A stretch of DNA of 64,000 nt from Chitinophaga fulva (GCF_012927205.1 NZ_JABBGC010000003.1:1-64000); one strand, 5' to 3'; numbered from the stretch's first letter, positions 1 through 9,266 are shown. Notes: generated from the letters alone by a model not told the origin. Numbers and translations are program-made.

Positions 1-1936
1 GATTGTAGTCGTAAGTCTGCCGCTCCAACGGGGCGCCACCTCCGGCAATACCCAGCTCTTTTGCTTCCAGCTGACCGATGGGATCATAGGTGTTCCTGGC
101 TACCGTCCGGATCAGACCAGGATTATCGTTCAACTGTTTATTGACTGCTTTCACCCTTCCCTGCGCATCATAGAACATAGTGGTGAGCACGGTGGTTTGC
201 GGCGTAACCCCGCTCCGGTTATTTTTATGCCGTTGATAAGTGCTGACTACTTTTCCATTGAAATCGTAACGGGTAGTAATCACATCTGTACCGCCGGCAG
301 CGTTATCTGACAGTATCTGACTTACCCGCCCTTTATCATTATAATAGCTGGTCGTGGTTAGCCAGGTATCAGTCCCGAGTATACGAACACGCGTTCCCGT
401 TACCAGTCCTTTGGTGAGATTCCCTACTGTTACAGGTTCCACATAAAGGTTACCGGAGTCAGATGGTTTACCGAAATCGCTGCTCAGGGACGGTTTCACC
501 CCCTGATAATCGTATTTGTCATAAAAAGTAAAAGTTAATGGTATCAGCGTACCACTGCTGAATACATCCGGCAGCGGATTGGTGACAACCATGTTCACCC
601 CACCATTGTTCATAGAGGGGTTAATATTGATGTCGGCATCTGCGCCATTCCCGGTATCAAAACCACCTTCCAGTGTCACTGAATTGGTAGCTTCATAGAG
701 GCTACGGTCATGGTAAGCGACTGTCAGATCAGCTGTACCCGGGAAAACATAGCTGCTGTTACCGGTATTTGTAGTTGCGCCGTTCATTTGGACCTGTAAA
801 GCCTCCCGCGAGATGTCCCTGTTGTAGAGCGCTGTCTCCACCGGGCGGTTCAAGCCGTCATAGAAGGTCACATGCCACTGGTTCAGCGCACGCTGGTTGG
901 CATCCCTCGTGAATACCAACCGGTCACGCACATCATACACCATTTCTACCATCCCTGCGCCGGGAACCTTTTTGGTGATCATCCGGTTTCTGCCATCGTA
1001 GGTATATTGAAAACAAAGTCCATCTGCGATAGCCGCCGTATTCCAGCCTCCTGTGATTTTCTCTACTCCCAACGGCGGAATCACAAAACGCAGATTGTTC
1101 AGATCATCATAGATATAATAGGTACACAGCCATCCCATATGGGCGGTACCGGCATTATTACCATTCAGACGTAACTTTTTAAGCACCAGCTGACCAGATT
1201 TGTCTTTATATTCCACCACCTGGCCTCCGTCTTCGTCTGTAGTCACTGTTACAGACAGCTGTCCGGCGGCATAAATACCCGGACTGACAGCGTTTCCGGC
1301 AGCATCCATATTCCATATACGTACAGAATCTCCTACCGCATTCACGAGATATTGAAGCGTCACCGGTTTGGTAGCCCAGCTGTTGCCTGGGACATATGTT
1401 TTCAGCACCCGGTTCAATGGAGATGCCTCAAACTCTGTTTTGCTATAAAATATCCGCTCATTGGGGTACTTACCGGAATTCCGGTAAAACTGGTCCTGAT
1501 CGTTGAAAGCAGTCGTTTTGAACTTGCCGTCGGCAGCGGCGTGTATATAAGGGAGATACTTAAACTGTTCCCGACCGAAAGCATCGTATATCACCGGGGT
1601 GACCATATCATTCCCAGTGCCGCCCATACCTTTCGCTACCGTCTGCAGCGGCCGGCCAAGTCCGTCAAAGTATTGCGTGGCCTGCTTTACATCGGCTATC
1701 GGATTACCCTGGGCCACGACCGCCGCAGGGTCCGTAAGCGGCTTGGAAGGCTCCCAAGTCCGGATATAGTTGATAACCGTATTCATATAGGCACCGGGGA
1801 TATTTTCAGGCGTAACCACAGGAAGGCCACTACCGCCAGGTTGCTGGCCTGAGACCATCTGGCTACCAGACAAAATAGCCGTAAACAACAAAAATGCAGA
1901 AATTTGGCTATAGCTACGTTGGTTTCTTTCTCTCAT
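1..1936 (-). CDS. RHS-repeat protein with DUF6443 domain (3' end outside window)
   Basis: An open frame reads leftward from an ATG at 1936 to the window edge with no stop in the stretches I translated. The start is MREREN-like (MRERNQRSYSQ), followed by a hydrophobic signal segment ending near VSGQQ, so the protein is probably exported. Residues about 30-110 resemble the DUF6443 module found at the N terminus of Bacteroidota RHS proteins (motifs YIRTWEPSKPL, QYFDGLGRPLQTV). Further on there are YD/RHS-type repeats such as MFYDAQGRVKAV and NTYDPIGQLEA near the window edge. RHS proteins form beta-cocoon shells around C-terminal toxin or adhesin tips. The variable tip lies outside the window, so its activity cannot be judged. 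There is no strand overlap with the SusD gene downstream at 2092. Confidence 0.85.
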   Translation of the reverse strand, partial: MRERNQRSYSQISAFLLFTAILSGSQMVSGQQPGGSGLPVVTPENIPGAYMNTVINYIRTWEPSKPLTDPAAVVAQGNPIADVKQATQYFDGLGRPLQTVAKGMGGTGNDMVTPVIYDAFGREQFKYLPYIHAAADGKFKTTAFNDQDQFYRNSGKYPNERIFYSKTEFEASPLNRVLKTYVPGNSWATKPVTLQYLVNAVGDSVRIWNMDAAGNAVSPGIYAAGQLSVTVTTDEDGGQVVEYKDKSGQLVLKKLRLNGNNAGTAHMGWLCTYYIYDDLNNLRFVIPPLGVEKITGGWNTAAIADGLCFQYTYDGRNRMITKKVPGAGMVEMVYDVRDRLVFTRDANQRALNQWHVTFYDGLNRPVETALYNRDISREALQVQMNGATTNTGNSSYVFPGTADLTVAYHDRSLYEATNSVTLEGGFDTGNGADADININPSMNNGGVNMVVTNPLPDVFSSGTLIPLTFTFYDKYDYQGVKPSLSSDFGKPSDSGNLYVEPVTVGNLTKGLVTGTRVRILGTDTWLTTTSYYNDKGRVSQILSDNAAGGTDVITTRYDFNGKVVSTYQRHKNNRSGVTPQTTVLTTMFYDAQGRVKAVNKQLNDNPGLIRTVARNTYDPIGQLEAKELGIAGGGAPLERQTYDYN

Positions 1937-2024
1937 AGGTATTATTCTTGGGCAACAATTGAAAAGGGGATTTCACGAGATGAATATATAGAATCTTTCC
2001 CAGATGAAATAATACTATAAAAGA

Positions 2025-2070
2025 GAAGACCTTGGCAATAAATAATCATCGCTAAGGTCTTCATTTTTAT
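2025..2070 (-). terminator. Hairpin terminator of the 2-9 kb SusCD operon
   Basis: A 12-bp stem (GAAGACCTTGGC at 2025-2036 with GCTAAGGTCTTC at 2051-2062) surrounds a 14-nt A/T-rich loop, with T/A-rich tracts on both sides. It lies directly after the stop codon of the minus-strand SusD gene and before the divergent-facing RHS leader, so it can end transcription from the operon and may work in both directions. Confidence 0.7.
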
Positions 2071-2091
2071 TCTCTATGCTACAATATTAGC

Positions 2092-3585
2092 CTATTTGTA
2101 TCCCGGATTTTGTTCCAGATTAGGATTCGCATCCAGCTGCGCCTGCGGAATAGGAAACAGTTTCCTGAACGCTGCATCAGCAGGATGGAACTGCCATTCA
2201 CCGTTCCATTTGCCGAAGCGGATAAGGTCCTGCCGGCGGCAGCCTTCCCAGATAAACTCCCGGCCTCTTTCGGCCAGCAGGTTATCAAGCGTAAGGGTCA
2301 CGAGTGGTTTGGCCACAGCGAAATTGCGGGCACGCACTTCATTCACCAACGTGAGGGCCGGACCAGCCTGACCGGTACGCAACAGGCATTCTGCTTTCAG
2401 CATGAGGGCATCGGCATAACGGAAAATTACGAGGTCGTTGTCCTGATCAGCGTAGGGAGTGTTCTTCTCGATTGCATATTTGACAATACGTACGCCTTCG
2501 GTCTGGGTGGCATTGGCCAGGTCATTAATTTCCGGTGTGAAGATCAATGGAGCACCCTGTTCTGTCTTCAGCGGCGTGCCATCCTGTGCGTATTGCTGCC
2601 CTACGAGGAACATGGTTTTACGTTTGTCATCATTGTCATAGGATTCATAATGTGCTTTGAGCGTACACCAGCCGTTCCATGGCGCGCTGGGCAAACCATA
2701 GGTGTAGCGGTTGTTGTAATGCAGCGTGAGATAGTGCAGCATCATACCTTTGGCATTGATAGCATCATAAGGAACGACAAAGATGTTCTCCTTGGAAGAT
2801 TCATTGTGCGTGGAGAAATTGGCGAAATAGTCCGCCTCCAGCTGATAACCTTGCTTGGTAACGGAATCGCACATACGGATACAGTCGTTCCAGCGTGGCG
2901 TACCCGTATATACTTCAGCGTTAGCATACAGTCTCGCCAGCAACATGAAGCCCATGCCTTTGGTGACTTTACCGTAATTTTTGGTGTTCAGTTCTGCGGG
3001 TAACGCCTGGATATTATCCAGGACTTCTTTTTCAATGAATGTAAAGGCCTGCGCACGGGGCGTATTTTTAGGCGGCTCCGCCTGGCTAAAGGAAGTCACA
3101 ATAGGAATATTACCGAAAGCGTCCATGGCCAGATAAAAGTGAAACGCACGCAGCACTCTCATCTGGGCCTTGATCTGGTCTTTGGTGGGCAACTGAATAG
3201 TGGATTGATCCAGCTTTTGCAGGATGGCATTGACCGGGTTTACACCATTCTGGTAGATGCTGTTCCACATATCGTTGATATACTGATGTGTTACCGGAAA
3301 CTGGTGACTGATCAGCACGCGCCACAGGCCACCTTCGTTCCAGTCGGCGCCGCGGGAAGGCACCGTGGTTTCGTCGGTGGTGACTTCATTCATCTTCCAA
3401 TAGGCGTCACGGTAGCTGCGCATATTGGCGTAGGCACCGTTGGCAAAAGCGTTGAGCTCATCTTCTGTTTTGAGGAAGTTATCATCTGTACCACGGTCAT
3501 AGAAGGTTTCATTCAGCTTGGTACAGCTGAAAACGGAACAGGCCATGCCTGCCAGTAAGGTATATTTTAAGATACTTGTTTTCAT
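2092..3585 (-). CDS. SusD/RagB family nutrient-binding outer-membrane lipoprotein
   Basis: SusD proteins are surface lipoproteins that sit as a lid on a SusC barrel and capture glycans or peptides. Residues 1-21 form a lipoprotein signal ending in the lipobox VFSC. Next come the N-terminal SusD-like helices (ETFYDRGTDDNF, NAFANGAYANMR) and a C-terminal half with the usual RYADALMLKAECLLR and REFIWEGCRRQDLIRFG segments. The tail, NPNLEQNPGYK, is typical of RagB proteins. Length is about 497 aa, normal for the family. The start at 3585 is preferred because MKTSIL begins the signal; an in-frame ATG at 3591 adds two residues. It follows the SusC stop by about 11 bp, so the two form one operon. 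The substrate cannot be read from sequence. Confidence 0.92.
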   Translation of the reverse strand: MKTSILKYTLLAGMACSVFSCTKLNETFYDRGTDDNFLKTEDELNAFANGAYANMRSYRDAYWKMNEVTTDETTVPSRGADWNEGGLWRVLISHQFPVTHQYINDMWNSIYQNGVNPVNAILQKLDQSTIQLPTKDQIKAQMRVLRAFHFYLAMDAFGNIPIVTSFSQAEPPKNTPRAQAFTFIEKEVLDNIQALPAELNTKNYGKVTKGMGFMLLARLYANAEVYTGTPRWNDCIRMCDSVTKQGYQLEADYFANFSTHNESSKENIFVVPYDAINAKGMMLHYLTLHYNNRYTYGLPSAPWNGWCTLKAHYESYDNDDKRKTMFLVGQQYAQDGTPLKTEQGAPLIFTPEINDLANATQTEGVRIVKYAIEKNTPYADQDNDLVIFRYADALMLKAECLLRTGQAGPALTLVNEVRARNFAVAKPLVTLTLDNLLAERGREFIWEGCRRQDLIRFGKWNGEWQFHPADAAFRKLFPIPQAQLDANPNLEQNPGYK

Positions 3586-3596
3586 GATCATCTTAT

Positions 3597-6500
3597 TTAT
3601 TTAAAGTTCACCGTAAAGCCCACTGCGAGGGAGCGTGTTTTCGGGTATACGTTCCTGTTATCGATACCGGGCGCAAGGCCGTCGATGGGCAGCTCCGGGT
3701 CCAGACCGGAGTACGCCGTCAGGATGAAGAGGTTCTGCCCGGAGATATAAACCCGCGGATTGGCGAACCGCTTACTGTTGGCCGCAGGGATGTTGTAGCC
3801 CAGGGTGAGGTTATCGAGCCGCAGGAACGCACCATTTTCGATGAAACGGTCAGACACGTAAGTACCGCGGATATTGCTGTTGGCATATTTGGCGATGATG
3901 TTCCTTCCGGGCATCCGGCTGAAACGGTCGCTGAGCACCAGTTCTGTGGCGTTGAAGATCTGATAGCCGAACAGGCTGCGCAACAGGAAATTAAGATCGA
4001 AGTTTTTGTAGCGGAAGGTATTCGCAAGACCAGCCTGATATTTAGGCAGACCGTTACCAGCCACGCGGCTGTCGCTGCGGAAGTCGAAGGAACCGTTGCC
4101 GTCGAGATCTTTGAACTGCTGGTTACCGTTGGCATCTACCCCGTCGAACTGCGGAATGTAGAAGGTACCGATGGAGTAACCCGGTACTACTTTCACGATC
4201 TGTACGGCGGTGAGGCCACGGGCGCCCACGGTGCCGGCATAGATAGCGTCGCTCTTGAACTGGTCGTTCGCGATAGACAGTATCTCATTATAGTTACGGG
4301 AGATGTTGAAAGAAACATCCCAGCTAAAATCTTTCCGCTGGATCACCCCGGCACTGAGTGACAGCTCCACCCCTTTGTTACTGATCTGTCCTACGTTGGC
4401 CAGAATAGTGGGGAACAGGTACGGCGGGGAAGGCACGTTGTAGTTAAACAACAGGTCTTTGGTGCGTTTGTCGTAGTATTCAAGGGTACCGGTCAGCCGG
4501 CCTTTGAATATACTGAAGTCGATGCCGGCATTAAACTGTGCGGTAGACTCCCAGCGGAGGTTGGGGTTTTCATTTTGTCCGATGATATAAGACGTTACCC
4601 AGCGGCCGTTGTCCAGTACTTTACCACCGGGACTGTAAGTCAGGGGTGATTTGTAGTTGTCGATTTCCTGGTTACCAGTAACGCCATAGCCTACACGCAG
4701 TTTCAGGTCTTCCAGCCAGGTGGTGCCAGAGAGGAAGGGTTCCTGTGTCATGCGCCATGCGAAAGAGGCTGACGGGAAGGTGCCCCATTTTTTATCCTTA
4801 CCAAAACGGGTGGAACCATCACGACGGACAGTACCGGTGAGCAGGTATTTATCATGATAGCTGTAAAAAGCGCGACCGATGAAAGACACCAATGCGTTCT
4901 CTCCTGCCCCGGAGCCAACAGCCGGCAGATCGGCCTGTCCGGCGCCGAGATTATTGTAACCAAAGATGTCGGATACGAACTGGGTGTTACCAGCAGTCAT
5001 GGAGTTGTTGAAGAAATTCTGATAGGAATAACCGGCAGTTAGTTTCAGGTTGTGCTGCTTCCATTGTTTACCATAAGTGAAATAGGTCTCCAATGTTTTG
5101 TTGTCCCAGGTTTTGGATTCGCGGGTGGCGGTACCGTTGCTGCCGGCGCCTTCAATTACCGGTGACTTTTTGGAATAATACATGCCTCTGTCGGCGGAAG
5201 CTCTTTCCAGTCCTAATAACAGATCGTAGGTCAGGTTTTTGGTGATATCGTAGGTAATCTTGGCAGATCCGATAAATTTATTGAATGCGCGCTGATGTTT
5301 GATCTGGTTACCCAGTGCTACCGGGTTGTAGTTATCGTTGATATCGAGCTTTTCGAAATAGGTGCCATCGGGTTTGTAAATCGGAGCGGTAGGGTTATAG
5401 GCGATGGACTGTTCCCAGATGCGGTTATCCCCCTGGTCATCCGGGTTCAGGCCCTGGTAGCGGTTTTTCTCCCCTACATAGTTCATGGACAGGCCTATAC
5501 GAAGCCGGTTCTCAAAGATACCCTGATCGAGTGTGATGCGGCCGATGATACGTTCCAGTCCGGAATTGATGATCGCTCCTTCGTTGTTGAGATAGTTCAC
5601 CGAAGCACTGTAGCGGGTATCGCCTTTACCGCCGCCCATGGAGAGATTATGGTTGTGGCTGACGCCTGTATGGGAAATAGCTTTCTGCCAGTTGGTACTG
5701 GAACCAAGGTCAAAACCATTAGGGTCGATATTATTATCCTTGAGATATTGGCGGTACTGGTCAGCATTCAGTACGTCATAGGTATTAGCGATTTGGTCGA
5801 AGCCCACATAGCCGCTGTAAGACACCTGTGGGGCCCCTTCTTTACCACGGCGGGTAGTGACAATGATAACGCCGTTGGCACCACGGGAACCGTAGATCGC
5901 CGCCGCAGAAGCGTCTTTCAGCACATCGATGGACACGATGTCATCCGGCGGCACCACGTTGATGTCGATACCGGGAATACCGTCCACCACAAACAGCGGT
6001 TGGCTGCTGGCCGACAGGGAGGAGGCGCCTCTCAGCCGGATGCTGATTTTTCCATTGGGGTTGCCGCCGGGTTTACTGATCACCAGACCGGCGACTTTAC
6101 CCTGCAGCACCTGTACCGGATTGCTGATGATACCTTTATTAAAATCTTTGGGGGTGACGCTCACCACAGAACCGGTGAGGTCTTTTTTCTGGGTGGTACC
6201 ATAACCAACCACCACTACTTCAGAGAGCGCACTGGAAGATTTTTTCAGCTGCACCTGCATACTGCCTTTCACCGGCAGTTCCAGCTGGTCATATCCAACG
6301 TAGCGGAACAACAGCGTGCCGCCGGCGGGCGCGTTGAGCTGAAAGCTACCGTTTTCATCCGTCACCGTACCAATGGCCGTGCCTTTCACCTGTACTGTTA
6401 CGCCGGGCAGGGGACTGCCATCATCAGCGCCGGTCACTTTTCCTTTTACCTGGATGTTGTCCCAGCCGGTGTTCTCGGGGATAATGACCACCAGTTTGTT

Positions 6501-6836
6501 TTCCAGTTCTTTATAGGTAAATCCGCTGCCAGCCAGCAGTTTGTCCAGCAGCACGGGCAGCGGTTCATCTTCCGCATGCAGACTAACTTTCCGGTGCAGG
6601 TCCACTTTACGGTCGCTATACAAGAAACGAACGTCTGTCTGTCCGGAGATACGGTCCAGCACTTTTTTGATCTCCGTATCCTTGACCGACAGGGATACCC
6701 GGCGCTGGGAGTAGCCGGTGGCGGCCACCTGCAGACAGGACAATAAAACAATAACAAAAGACAGCTTCATAATGACTAGAGGCTTTAGTACCGCCGTTCT
6801 TCGCCGGCGGCAACGCGATTGGTTGACATTTTGCAT
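3597..6836 (-). CDS. SusC/RagA TonB-dependent transporter with STN signalling domain
   Basis: Outer-membrane TonB-dependent barrel of 1079 aa that imports the ligand held by the neighbouring SusD. Order of parts: signal helix at about residues 23-43, STN domain at about 50-118 (signalling to FecR), carboxypeptidase-D regulatory-like fold at about 130-197, TonB-box/linker SEVVVVGYG near 206-213, plug (VDGIPGIDINVV, SIDVLKDASAAAIYGSRG), then the 22-strand barrel ending in AVGFTVNFK. The STN domain is what separates FecI/FecR-controlled SusC proteins from ordinary ones, which fits the sigma factor and FecR gene just upstream. A loop motif DGVDANGNQQFKDLDGNG resembles a calcium-binding-type Asp-rich loop common in SusC. 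Substrate unknown. Confidence 0.95.
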   Translation of the reverse strand: MQNVNQSRCRRRRTAVLKPLVIMKLSFVIVLLSCLQVAATGYSQRRVSLSVKDTEIKKVLDRISGQTDVRFLYSDRKVDLHRKVSLHAEDEPLPVLLDKLLAGSGFTYKELENKLVVIIPENTGWDNIQVKGKVTGADDGSPLPGVTVQVKGTAIGTVTDENGSFQLNAPAGGTLLFRYVGYDQLELPVKGSMQVQLKKSSSALSEVVVVGYGTTQKKDLTGSVVSVTPKDFNKGIISNPVQVLQGKVAGLVISKPGGNPNGKISIRLRGASSLSASSQPLFVVDGIPGIDINVVPPDDIVSIDVLKDASAAAIYGSRGANGVIIVTTRRGKEGAPQVSYSGYVGFDQIANTYDVLNADQYRQYLKDNNIDPNGFDLGSSTNWQKAISHTGVSHNHNLSMGGGKGDTRYSASVNYLNNEGAIINSGLERIIGRITLDQGIFENRLRIGLSMNYVGEKNRYQGLNPDDQGDNRIWEQSIAYNPTAPIYKPDGTYFEKLDINDNYNPVALGNQIKHQRAFNKFIGSAKITYDITKNLTYDLLLGLERASADRGMYYSKKSPVIEGAGSNGTATRESKTWDNKTLETYFTYGKQWKQHNLKLTAGYSYQNFFNNSMTAGNTQFVSDIFGYNNLGAGQADLPAVGSGAGENALVSFIGRAFYSYHDKYLLTGTVRRDGSTRFGKDKKWGTFPSASFAWRMTQEPFLSGTTWLEDLKLRVGYGVTGNQEIDNYKSPLTYSPGGKVLDNGRWVTSYIIGQNENPNLRWESTAQFNAGIDFSIFKGRLTGTLEYYDKRTKDLLFNYNVPSPPYLFPTILANVGQISNKGVELSLSAGVIQRKDFSWDVSFNISRNYNEILSIANDQFKSDAIYAGTVGARGLTAVQIVKVVPGYSIGTFYIPQFDGVDANGNQQFKDLDGNGSFDFRSDSRVAGNGLPKYQAGLANTFRYKNFDLNFLLRSLFGYQIFNATELVLSDRFSRMPGRNIIAKYANSNIRGTYVSDRFIENGAFLRLDNLTLGYNIPAANSKRFANPRVYISGQNLFILTAYSGLDPELPIDGLAPGIDNRNVYPKTRSLAVGFTVNFK

Positions 6837-7002
6837 TACATTTGTGATGATGGGTGAGAAAATAACAATGCCTTGTCCGCCCGGCCAAAGGGGATGTGCA
6901 TTGTTTCTTTACCTGGAATTACAGGAAATGTTAGTAGCATTTCCTGTTTTTTTTCTGTGATGTTCTACTGTTTTTTTACTGATTCATAACGGTTTTTGCA
7001 GC

Positions 7003-8064
7003 TTATTTTTTAGTTGACGTGCTAAATATGGTAATAGTATTGCCCTCTACTTCATAGCGGAAATCTTCGATCAGCTGCATCGCATCCAATGCCTGTGTGA
7101 CAGTCTCGCTGGCAAAGGCGCCGCTGAAGATATAGTGCTTTGGTTTTTCATCCCGGAAAGTGATATGTACGCCGTACCAGCGTTGCAGCAGTCTGGCCAG
7201 TTCTTCAAAGTCGATCTCGTCAAATTGCAGCCGGTTGCTTACCCAGGCGGTTTCTGTCAGGCTGCTGTCGGCCAGTGGCGATACGATCGCTGTTCTCGTC
7301 TGAGGGCCAACGTGTATGGTTTTCAGGTTTATTTTTTTCACCGGCGCCGCGATCGATGCGGTGGCGTCCAGCGATATTTTTTCGTAGGGCCGCAACCGTA
7401 TCCTGCTGTCGGGGGTTTTATCAGCATATACTTCCACAGCACCTTCCAGCAAGGTGGTTTCACAGGACGGTTGTCCATGATAGGCTTTTACGTTAAAAGC
7501 GGTCCCCAATGCGTGGATATTAACGCCGGAAGCATGTACGACGAAAGGCCTGGCGGGGTCGGGCGCCACTTCAAAATAGGCCTCCCCTTCCAGCCACAGC
7601 TCACGGCGGGAACCGGTTAACACACAGCGTAGCTGGCTGCCGCCATTGAGATGTACGGTGCTGGCATCTGCCAAACGGAATGTTTTCCGTTCTCCGTCGG
7701 CCGTCCGTACTATTTGCTGATGGTCCCTGCCACCGGGCCTGAATAAAAGAAACATGCCCAGCAGGGTAACTGCCGCCGCTCCCCATATAGCCCAGGACTT
7801 TAGTCCTGGGAAACCTTTTGTTGTTGTTTTTTCGGGAGATGGGTGGGCCGGCTCCGCCACGGACATGATATGCCGGAAAACGTCCGCAGGTGGCGTACCG
7901 GTAACCGGAACCGCTTCCCAGTACTGTTCCAGCAAGGCTACCGTGGCCTGTTGTTCCGGGTGTGACCGCAACAGGGATTCCAGCTCAGCCCTCCCATCAG
8001 CATCGATGGTACCGGCCAACCGGGCAGTAATCAGTTCGTTCAGGCGTTGTTCATCTGTCATCAT
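7003..8064 (-). CDS. FecR-family anti-sigma factor (FecR + DUF4974)
   Basis: Inner-membrane anti-sigma regulator that senses the STN domain of the adjacent SusC and controls the adjacent ECF sigma. Residues 1-80 are cytoplasmic and helical, a single transmembrane helix spans about 92-108 (WGAAAVTLLGMFLLF), the FecR domain covers about 115-255 (GERKTFRLADASTVHLNGGS, GEAYFEVAPD, GTAFNVKAY) and the DUF4974 secretin-like end lies at about 272-350 (WYGVHITF, YIFSGAF). Length 353 aa is normal. It lies between the sigma gene and susC in the same direction. Oddity: codons 85-92, at the edge of the membrane helix, are supplied by a perfect REP-like palindrome that recurs in intergenic DNA elsewhere in this window. 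Confidence 0.93.
   Translation of the reverse strand: MMTDEQRLNELITARLAGTIDADGRAELESLLRSHPEQQATVALLEQYWEAVPVTGTPPADVFRHIMSVAEPAHPSPEKTTTKGFPGLKSWAIWGAAAVTLLGMFLLFRPGGRDHQQIVRTADGERKTFRLADASTVHLNGGSQLRCVLTGSRRELWLEGEAYFEVAPDPARPFVVHASGVNIHALGTAFNVKAYHGQPSCETTLLEGAVEVYADKTPDSRIRLRPYEKISLDATASIAAPVKKINLKTIHVGPQTRTAIVSPLADSSLTETAWVSNRLQFDEIDFEELARLLQRWYGVHITFRDEKPKHYIFSGAFASETVTQALDAMQLIEDFRYEVEGNTITIFSTSTKK
7786..7815. repeat. REP-like palindrome inside the FecR gene
   Basis: CCCAGGACTTTAGTCCTGGG at 7791-7810 is a perfect 9-bp inverted repeat with a 2-nt centre, flanked by TAG on one side and AAACC on the other. The same architecture and flanks occur intergenically near 15.2 kb, 15.4 kb and 32.0 kb. 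Here it is read in frame as the peptide FPGLKSWA of the anti-sigma factor. Confidence 0.75.
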
Positions 8065-8219
8065 TCTTCCGGAAAGAAGTGCTCTCCGGATAACCAGACA
8101 CGAAAAAAAACATGATTACGTACAAACGTTAAATTTTTTTTTGAAAGACCGTCATGGGTAGGTAAACGGAACAATTGGTTTACGATACAGGATTAGATGA
8201 TTGCGTAGGCGGCGCCGGC

Positions 8220-8774
8220 CTATCGCACGGGATGCTGCATCGTTTGCAGCACTTCACGCAGCCTTGCCACTGCCCGCACCAGTTGAGTTTCCACCGTACG
8301 CGGGGATACATCGAGGATAGCTGCCACCTCCTTGTATTTGAACCCTTCTTCACGCACCATGCGGAAAACAGTTCGGCATTGCGGCGACAGCCGGCCTACC
8401 GCTGCATCCAGCTGCTGCTGCAGTTCTTTCCATTCCAGAGAAGGCTGCTGTGTGGGTTCCGCCGGCTCCTCTATGCTGTCAAGCCCCAGCCAACGGTGCC
8501 GCTGCTGGTCACGTATATAATTATAGCTGCGGTGACGGACCGCTGTATATAAATAGGTCTTCAGCCGTATAACCCCCACCGTTTGCCGGCGGTTTTTCCA
8601 TAACTGCACAAATACATCCGATACGATCTCTTCCCCCGCTTCATGGGAGCCAGCCAGATCAGCCGCAAAACAAACCAGCCGGTTGTAGAAGTAATCAAAC
8701 AACATACGGAACGCCGACTGATCATCCGCCCCACAGACCGACTGCCACAGGGTGTTTACTTCAGCGTCTCCCAT
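8220..8774 (-). CDS. ECF-type RNA polymerase sigma factor (FecI-like)
   Basis: A 184-aa extracytoplasmic-function sigma factor. Sigma-70 region 2 spans about residues 20-90 (FRMLFDYFYNRLVCFA, ADLAGSHEAGEEIVSDVFVQLWKNR) and region 4 about 122-175 (LSPQCRTVFRMVREEGFKYKEVA, LDVSPRTVETQLVRAVARLR, a helix-turn-helix). It is the first gene of the minus-strand set sigma, FecR, SusC, SusD. In the known FecIRA logic, substrate binding to the STN-bearing transporter releases this sigma to transcribe the transport genes. The start is the only ATG that keeps a full region 2. About 155 bp separate its stop from FecR. Confidence 0.93.
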   Translation of the reverse strand: MGDAEVNTLWQSVCGADDQSAFRMLFDYFYNRLVCFAADLAGSHEAGEEIVSDVFVQLWKNRRQTVGVIRLKTYLYTAVRHRSYNYIRDQQRHRWLGLDSIEEPAEPTQQPSLEWKELQQQLDAAVGRLSPQCRTVFRMVREEGFKYKEVAAILDVSPRTVETQLVRAVARLREVLQTMQHPVR

Positions 8775-8840
8775 ACAATAGTTTTTAATAATACGTGCAC
8801 CCGGGAAAACTACTCAAATTTTTATTGTAAAGCGATTTTT

Positions 8841-8881
8841 TCTCGCAAAGAACGCAGAGGGGCAAAGGGCGCAAAGATTTA
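8841..8881 (+). repeat. GCAAAG-rich repeat, left copy
   Basis: A stretch with spaced GCAAAG units (CGCAAAG, GGCAAAG, GCGCAAAG, then ATTTAG). Its reverse complement recurs in degenerate form at 9233-9266. The two copies bracket the 8.9-9.2 kb gene remnant in inverted orientation. Confidence 0.5.
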
Positions 8882-8948
8882 GGAGAGCAAGTGTGCAAAT
8901 ACTGCTTCACTTCACTAGCTGTCCTGTTACAAAAAACAAGCGGAATGA

Positions 8949-9155
8949 CGACAAGCAATCCGAAATTACATCACCAACCATCAGCATTTGCCAGAGATAC
9001 CTTCCGGAAAAAAAGTAGTGGAAAACGGGCTTGACCTAACGGAAATGAATAAACTGCTATTGAAAAAAGCAGAAGAACTTACTTTATATATTATCAGGCA
9101 GGACAAGGAAATGACAGCGATGAAAAATCGAATGGAAGCTGTTGAAAAGCACTGA
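8949..9155 (+). pseudogene. 3' remnant of a Bacteroidota surface/tail-fibre-type protein
   Basis: An open frame of 68 codons without a start, preceded by a TGA at 8946, ends at TGA 9153-9155. It encodes NYITNHQHLPEIPSGKKV, then ENGLDLTEMNKLLLKKAEEL, then TLYIIRQDKEM. This matches the recurrent C-terminal signature of Bacteroidota phage-tail-fibre-like and surface proteins (HLPGIPSA..V, nG..L.EMN..LL.KIEELTLYiie). No upstream portion of such a gene is present, so it is a decayed 3' fragment. The hairpin just after it (9181-9211) would be the old terminator. Family recognition is from memory of that signature. Confidence 0.6.
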
Positions 9156-9180
9156 GCACAAACAGACATATGCCGCAGGC

Positions 9181-9220
9181 AGATAAGAGCGTACCCATTA
9201 TGCTCTTATCTATTTGCGTT
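9181..9220 (+). terminator. Hairpin terminator after the gene remnant
   Basis: A perfect 10-bp stem (AGATAAGAGC at 9181-9190 with GCTCTTATCT at 9202-9211) with an 11-nt loop is followed by ATTTGCGTTTTTA. It is 25 bp past the stop of the decayed open frame and fits a retained intrinsic terminator. Confidence 0.65.
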
Positions 9221-9232
9221 TTTATTCTCCGC

Positions 9233-9266
9233 TAAAATCTTTGCACACTTTGCGTGACTGCGTTGC
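9233..9266 (-). repeat. GCAAAG-rich repeat, right copy (inverted)
   Basis: Read on the minus strand, this gives ACGCAGTCACGCAAAG, then TGTGCAAAGATTTTAG. That aligns with the left copy at 8841-8881 except for a few substitutions and one extra T. The pair makes an inverted repeat about 350 bp apart and lies just before the gene starting at 9298. Confidence 0.45.

Noticed and set aside
5295-6746. 483-codon plus-strand open frame opposite the first susC gene
   Set aside because: Antisense shadow of a clear SusC coding frame. The translation has no domain or signal and the composition expected of a reverse-strand frame.
7135-7620. 161-codon plus-strand frame opposite fecR
   Set aside because: Shadow frame; the minus-strand FecR/DUF4974 protein explains the region fully.
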